A stretch of DNA of 64,000 nt from Micavibrio sp. UBA6929 (GTDB taxonomy: Bacteria > Pseudomonadota > Alphaproteobacteria > Micavibrionales > Micavibrionaceae). Below the pieces are notes generated by a model that had not been told where the DNA came from, ran no database searches, and was given only the letters and a program-made list of their open reading frames with translations. This document shows, piece after piece, positions 60,837 to 64,000 of the stretch. The number at the start of each line of letters is the position of its first letter. The first letter of the stretch is position 1. The position numbers and the translations under genes are program-made. The DNA lies in NCBI GenBank assembly GCA_002448815.1, contig DKAJ01000003.1:1-64000 (forward strand), read 5' to 3'.

Positions 60837-60948
60837 TTTGTAATTTCGTCCCTATTCATAGGGGTATATTAGCGTTTAGTTATTAAAAATTGGTAAAAAA
60901 GATATATACGTAACCTTTTTGGTTTATTGATGCATGTTTATGCATTAA

Positions 60949-63084
60949 TTATGCGTTTTGTGTCAAGGTTTTGCTAGTATCCTCTTGTATAGTGACCCAG
61001 CTATCGGCGCGATTTTGGAAGGACAGATCACCATTGATTTGTGTTTGGTCGAGCGCACCTTTATAAAGGCGGCGCATGTGGGCTTGCATATTCTGTGAAA
61101 AATGCTGTTCGGTGCGCAGGATGACATCAAGGCGGTTACCTTTAAAAAGGCCGTCTAGTTGCAGCGGACCAATATGATTGAGCGATAGGTCAAAGATAAA
61201 GCGTGTGAGCTTGCCTTTGGGGGTATCTTGATCGTCCGATGGTGCATCTTGGCGTGCGTGCAGCAATATTTTATGAAACGTGCCATCATGATAAAGGGGC
61301 AGCGCGTGTGTGCGCCAATCGCCGCTGGGCTCGCTAGCGAGGCGGCTGAGCGCACTGCTTTCGCGGGTGAATTGCGCAAGTGCCTTGCCTTTGCCTGCTT
61401 TTTTTAGGATTTCTACTGTTTTTTCGCTCATCCAGTTTTGAATGTCGCCGCCTTTGATGGCGCTGATGAAGAACAGGGCGGCGGGCATCATTTGCGATAG
61501 ATTGCCCGTATTTGGCGCAGCGCTGGCGAGCATGGCGGCGCTTTGTGGTGCGGCTTGCTGCAGGGTTTGGTGTAGCGCGTTAAGCGTATCCCATGGCTGC
61601 GCATTAAAGAGGATCGGGGCGAGTATAGGCAGGGCAGGCGTGCCAGATGGTATGTTTGGCAGGGTGATGTTTTCTGATGCGCCAGATGTTTGAGCCTGCG
61701 GCGTTATGGTGAGGGTGGCGCCGCTTGGCGCGCTGGCGGGCAATGCGGTGTGCATAAGGAAAAGTGTATTGTTTTCGGCGCCTGCATGCGTGCTTGCCGC
61801 ATATATGCTGCGATAAGTGTGCGGTGTGTTTTCGCCTTGTGAAATGCTGAGGATGGGCTGCGGTCTTGTGCTCTCTTTGGTTGGTGCGCTTGTTTTTTGC
61901 GCGACCTGCTTGGCGAATCCTAGCCATGTTGCAGGTTTTTCTTCTGCGCGGTGGTTGGAGAGCAAAGCGTGGATGTCATTGATGACAGGGCCGCTTGCCG
62001 CGCTAGGTGCGTTGAACGCGATAGCGGCGCTTGGGATATTAATGGTTGTGAGCGTTGTTTGTTGCGGCGTGCTTGTTGACTGCGCGCTCGTGATGCTTGC
62101 CTGCGTTGTGATCAGATTTTGTGCGCTTTGTTGTGCAGTATTGGGCGCGGGGATGATGTGCTCGGGCGGTACGGTCACTTGTGTTTTTATGCTGTTTTGT
62201 GCGTTTTGCTGCGGCGTTGTTGGCAGGATGTTCGGCGTGCTGATTTGCTGCGCCGTGAGCAGGAGTAATGGTTGCGCCGTAAAGTTGGCAATTGCTGCGG
62301 GCAGTTGTGGGATTGTTGCGTCTTGCGGGGCGGTTATATCGGCCAGTGATGTTTGTGTAATGGGCGGCGCGGCCAAGTTTATTGGCGCGCTGAGCGTTGT
62401 TTGCGTTGAAGGGATTTCTGTTTGTGTGATAAGCGCGGTGGTTGTCTGGCTGGGCGCTGGTAAAGTGGTGTTTTGCGGCGTGGTAGGCGGTAATGGCGAC
62501 TGCGGGTCATCAAAGGGGATGATGGACGTGTCTGCAGGAATGGGGGTGATGTAGGTTGTTATGCTGCGCAAGAGTGCGGCGGTATCAGGGGTAGGTTGAA
62601 TTGGCTGTGCGGTGTCTTCGGGCAGTGGGATGTTGACCTCAACGGGCGTTGCGCTGACGCGCGGCGTATCAAGATTTTGCGGCGCAGGTGATTGTGGGCG
62701 GATATAAACTTCGGTTTGTTGCGCGGGGGCTTCGCCTTGCGCGGGGATGTCAATTTGGACGCTTTGTCCGATGGCGGGGCGTTCTTGCCGCGGATTTTGT
62801 GTGCGCAGTGTGATGTCGCCATCTTCGGTTTTGATGGTATAGCGTCCGCGATCCTCTGGATCATGGGCGATAACCTCGCCTTTAACCGATGTTCTTGCGG
62901 GGGCTTGGCGTTCGCCTTGTGTGCTTTGAGCTTTTTCAATGCGCGCTTGCAGGCGTTCTTGCGTTTCTTTGGGCAAGATGTCGATTGTGGCCTTTTGCGT
63001 GGATTTATCCGCGGATGCTGCGCGCTGCTGATTTGTGACGAGGATGCTTTGGGTGTCGTTATTGCCGCCCGTGATATCGCTCAT
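60949..63084 (-). CDS. FliK-like flagellar hook-length control protein (putative)
   Basis: This encodes 711 residues. Residues 1-400 are low-complexity, rich in Thr, Pro, Gln, Ala and Ile, with many 'TQ' and 'TPQQ' strings. An N-terminal stretch (about 60-115) looks like a small beta domain (VKGEVIAHDPEDRGRYTIK). The C-terminal 120 residues (RFIFDLSLNHIGPLQLDG, then RLDVILRTEQHFSQNMQAH) fit the Flg_hook/FliK C-domain, in which a 'L.L..LG.L.V' strand precedes a helix. FliK senses hook length and switches export specificity. The gene begins 9 bases after flhG in an apparent operon. The assignment is moderate because FliK-type proteins diverge strongly. Confidence 0.6.
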   Translation of the reverse strand: MSDITGGNNDTQSILVTNQQRAASADKSTQKATIDILPKETQERLQARIEKAQSTQGERQAPARTSVKGEVIAHDPEDRGRYTIKTEDGDITLRTQNPRQERPAIGQSVQIDIPAQGEAPAQQTEVYIRPQSPAPQNLDTPRVSATPVEVNIPLPEDTAQPIQPTPDTAALLRSITTYITPIPADTSIIPFDDPQSPLPPTTPQNTTLPAPSQTTTALITQTEIPSTQTTLSAPINLAAPPITQTSLADITAPQDATIPQLPAAIANFTAQPLLLLTAQQISTPNILPTTPQQNAQNSIKTQVTVPPEHIIPAPNTAQQSAQNLITTQASITSAQSTSTPQQTTLTTINIPSAAIAFNAPSAASGPVINDIHALLSNHRAEEKPATWLGFAKQVAQKTSAPTKESTRPQPILSISQGENTPHTYRSIYAASTHAGAENNTLFLMHTALPASAPSGATLTITPQAQTSGASENITLPNIPSGTPALPILAPILFNAQPWDTLNALHQTLQQAAPQSAAMLASAAPNTGNLSQMMPAALFFISAIKGGDIQNWMSEKTVEILKKAGKGKALAQFTRESSALSRLASEPSGDWRTHALPLYHDGTFHKILLHARQDAPSDDQDTPKGKLTRFIFDLSLNHIGPLQLDGLFKGNRLDVILRTEQHFSQNMQAHMRRLYKGALDQTQINGDLSFQNRADSWVTIQEDTSKTLTQNA

Positions 63085-63093
63085 AATGGTGGC

Positions 63094-63924
63094 CTATTGT
63101 CCGGCCATTGCCTTTTGTGCTTCGTTAAGATAGCGCTGGACGAAGCTTGTCACTTTGCTGATGTCTTCGGCGGCTTGCGTGTTTGGCGAGCGGATCAGAA
63201 GCGGCGTTTGATGGCGAATGCTTTCTTTGACTTTGGGGTCAACGCGGATCATGCCAGCAAGTGGGGGCGTTAGGCGTAAGAAGTTTTCGCACGCCTTGAG
63301 AAGGGTTTTGTAAGTCTTTTCGCCTTCGCTGATGCTGGAGGCCATATTGATGACGACGCTGACGTTTTTGGACATGCCTGCCGCGTTACCAAGTTTGATA
63401 AAGGCGTAGGCATCTGTCAATGATGTGGGCTCGTCCGTTGTGATGAGAACAGTGCGCGTCGCGGCGGCAGCAAATGTGCGGACTGTGCGGTCAACACCTG
63501 CGCCAAGGTCGCAAATGACAACGTCATAGTTACTTGCCACGTCGAGAAGTTGGTCACGCAAAATGGCAAGGCGCTGGCTTGGCAAGGCAGAGAGGGATGC
63601 CTGACCAGAGCGTCCGGCGATGATGTCAAATCCGCCTTCTTCGTATGTTTGGATGACTTTATCGATGCTGAGGCGACCGCGAATAACGTCGTTGAGGTCG
63701 CGCTTTGGCATGAGGCCTAATTGTACGTCAACATTGGCAAGACCAAGGTCGCCGTCAAAGAGCAAGACGCGCTTGCCCATGCGCGTTAGGCTGTGCGCAA
63801 GTGTGATTGAAAACCATGTTTTACCAACGCCGCCTTTACCACTGGCGACAGCGATGATGTTGTTACCACGTCGAAAAGTGGGAGCAGGCGCTGTTTTTCT
63901 ATCTTTCATGGTTAAGTCAGTCAT
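63094..63924 (-). CDS. flhG: MinD/ParA-family ATPase FlhG
   Basis: This 276-residue P-loop ATPase has the deviant Walker A SGKGGVGKTWFS, the switch motif LLFDGDLGLANVDVQLGL, and ICDLGAGVDRTVRTFAAAA as Walker B region. The match is closest to FlhG/YlxH, which with FlhF sets the number and position of flagella, rather than to MinD. A membrane-targeting amphipathic helix is possible at the C-terminus (SFVQRYLNEAQKAM). It is followed at 9 bases by the FliK-like gene, supporting a flagellar role. flhF is not in the window. Confidence 0.85.
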   Translation of the reverse strand: MTDLTMKDRKTAPAPTFRRGNNIIAVASGKGGVGKTWFSITLAHSLTRMGKRVLLFDGDLGLANVDVQLGLMPKRDLNDVIRGRLSIDKVIQTYEEGGFDIIAGRSGQASLSALPSQRLAILRDQLLDVASNYDVVICDLGAGVDRTVRTFAAAATRTVLITTDEPTSLTDAYAFIKLGNAAGMSKNVSVVINMASSISEGEKTYKTLLKACENFLRLTPPLAGMIRVDPKVKESIRHQTPLLIRSPNTQAAEDISKVTSFVQRYLNEAQKAMAGQ

Positions 63925-64000
63925 TGTTACCTAGTCTTCCTGTCCGCGTTAATGCTTTCCTTGCATTGACGCAGGCATTTTATGCGAATTTGGTTGTGTT

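Noticed and set aside
61817..62554. 245-codon plus-strand frame with a Cys/Val/Ala-rich, membrane-like product
   Set aside because: It is antisense to the low-complexity part of the FliK-like gene. The repeated Thr/Gln/Ala codons keep the opposite strand open and give hydrophobic-looking text.

Overview
The window reads as a stretch of alphaproteobacterial chromosome. The grounds are the order kdsD-lptC-lptA-lptB-rpoN-hpf, a very large NAD-type glutamate dehydrogenase, a short RNase D, an SDHAF4/DUF1674 assembly factor, the ctaC-ctaD-ctaB-CoxF-like-ctaG-ctaE oxidase cluster with SURF1, and an SRP RNA gene next to dnaX. It is Gram-negative (Lpt machinery, KdsD, TolC-type pore), aerobic and probably flagellated (FlhG- and FliK-like genes at the right edge). 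I cannot name the genus from sequence alone. A deep-branching, Micavibrio-like lineage would be my guess, and it is only a guess. No tRNA, 5S/16S/23S rRNA, insertion sequence, prophage or CRISPR array was recognised, and no gap between genes exceeds about 300 bases.

Layout. 1-0.9 kb: two tandem, nearly identical copies of the 5' end of an unknown exported-protein gene, one cut by the window edge. 1.1-7.3 kb: RNase D, KdsD, LptC/A/B (LPS transport), sigma-54 and long HPF (ribosome hibernation). 7.4-20 kb: a mainly housekeeping block (3-hydroxybutyrate dehydrogenase-like SDR, a DUF4919-like exported protein, PurF, CvpA, Rpe, heparinase-like protein, RadA, RsmB, chorismate mutase, SDHAF4, XthA, YbaB, DnaX and the SRP RNA). 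20-25.5 kb: two divergent NhaA antiporters, a DNA photolyase and an ammonium transporter. 25.7-30.5 kb: NAD-glutamate dehydrogenase. 30.6-39.5 kb: UbiA, RsmE and the aa3-type cytochrome c oxidase cluster with its assembly factors and two poorly characterised extra genes. 39.5-44.1 kb: an RsmC-like methyltransferase, a chemoreceptor paired with a truncated haemoglobin, a free-standing ClpB-type AAA+ module, and an unknown gene. 44.1-48.5 kb: the three serine-biosynthesis genes serB, serC and serA. 48.5-57.2 kb: a complete type I secretion locus (RTX substrate, LapB/LssB-like ABC exporter, TolC-like pore, divergent HlyD-like adaptor). 57.2-59.8 kb: thrS and infC, the latter with an ATT start codon. 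59.8-63.9 kb: a divergent RelA/SpoT-like protein of unknown role, a FliK-like protein and FlhG.

Most of the window is ordinary core genome. The parts that deserve attention are the orphan RelA/SpoT-like gene, the single-ring ClpB D1 ATPase, the globin-chemoreceptor pair, the self-contained RTX export locus, the extended CoxF-like protein, the recent tandem duplication at the left edge, the terminator-like hairpin in front of serC, and several genes that lack a Shine-Dalgarno sequence but have a -10-like hexamer a few bases before the start codon. Two real genes are easy to miss by automated calling: the 58-residue SDHAF4 homologue and the true 5' end of infC.
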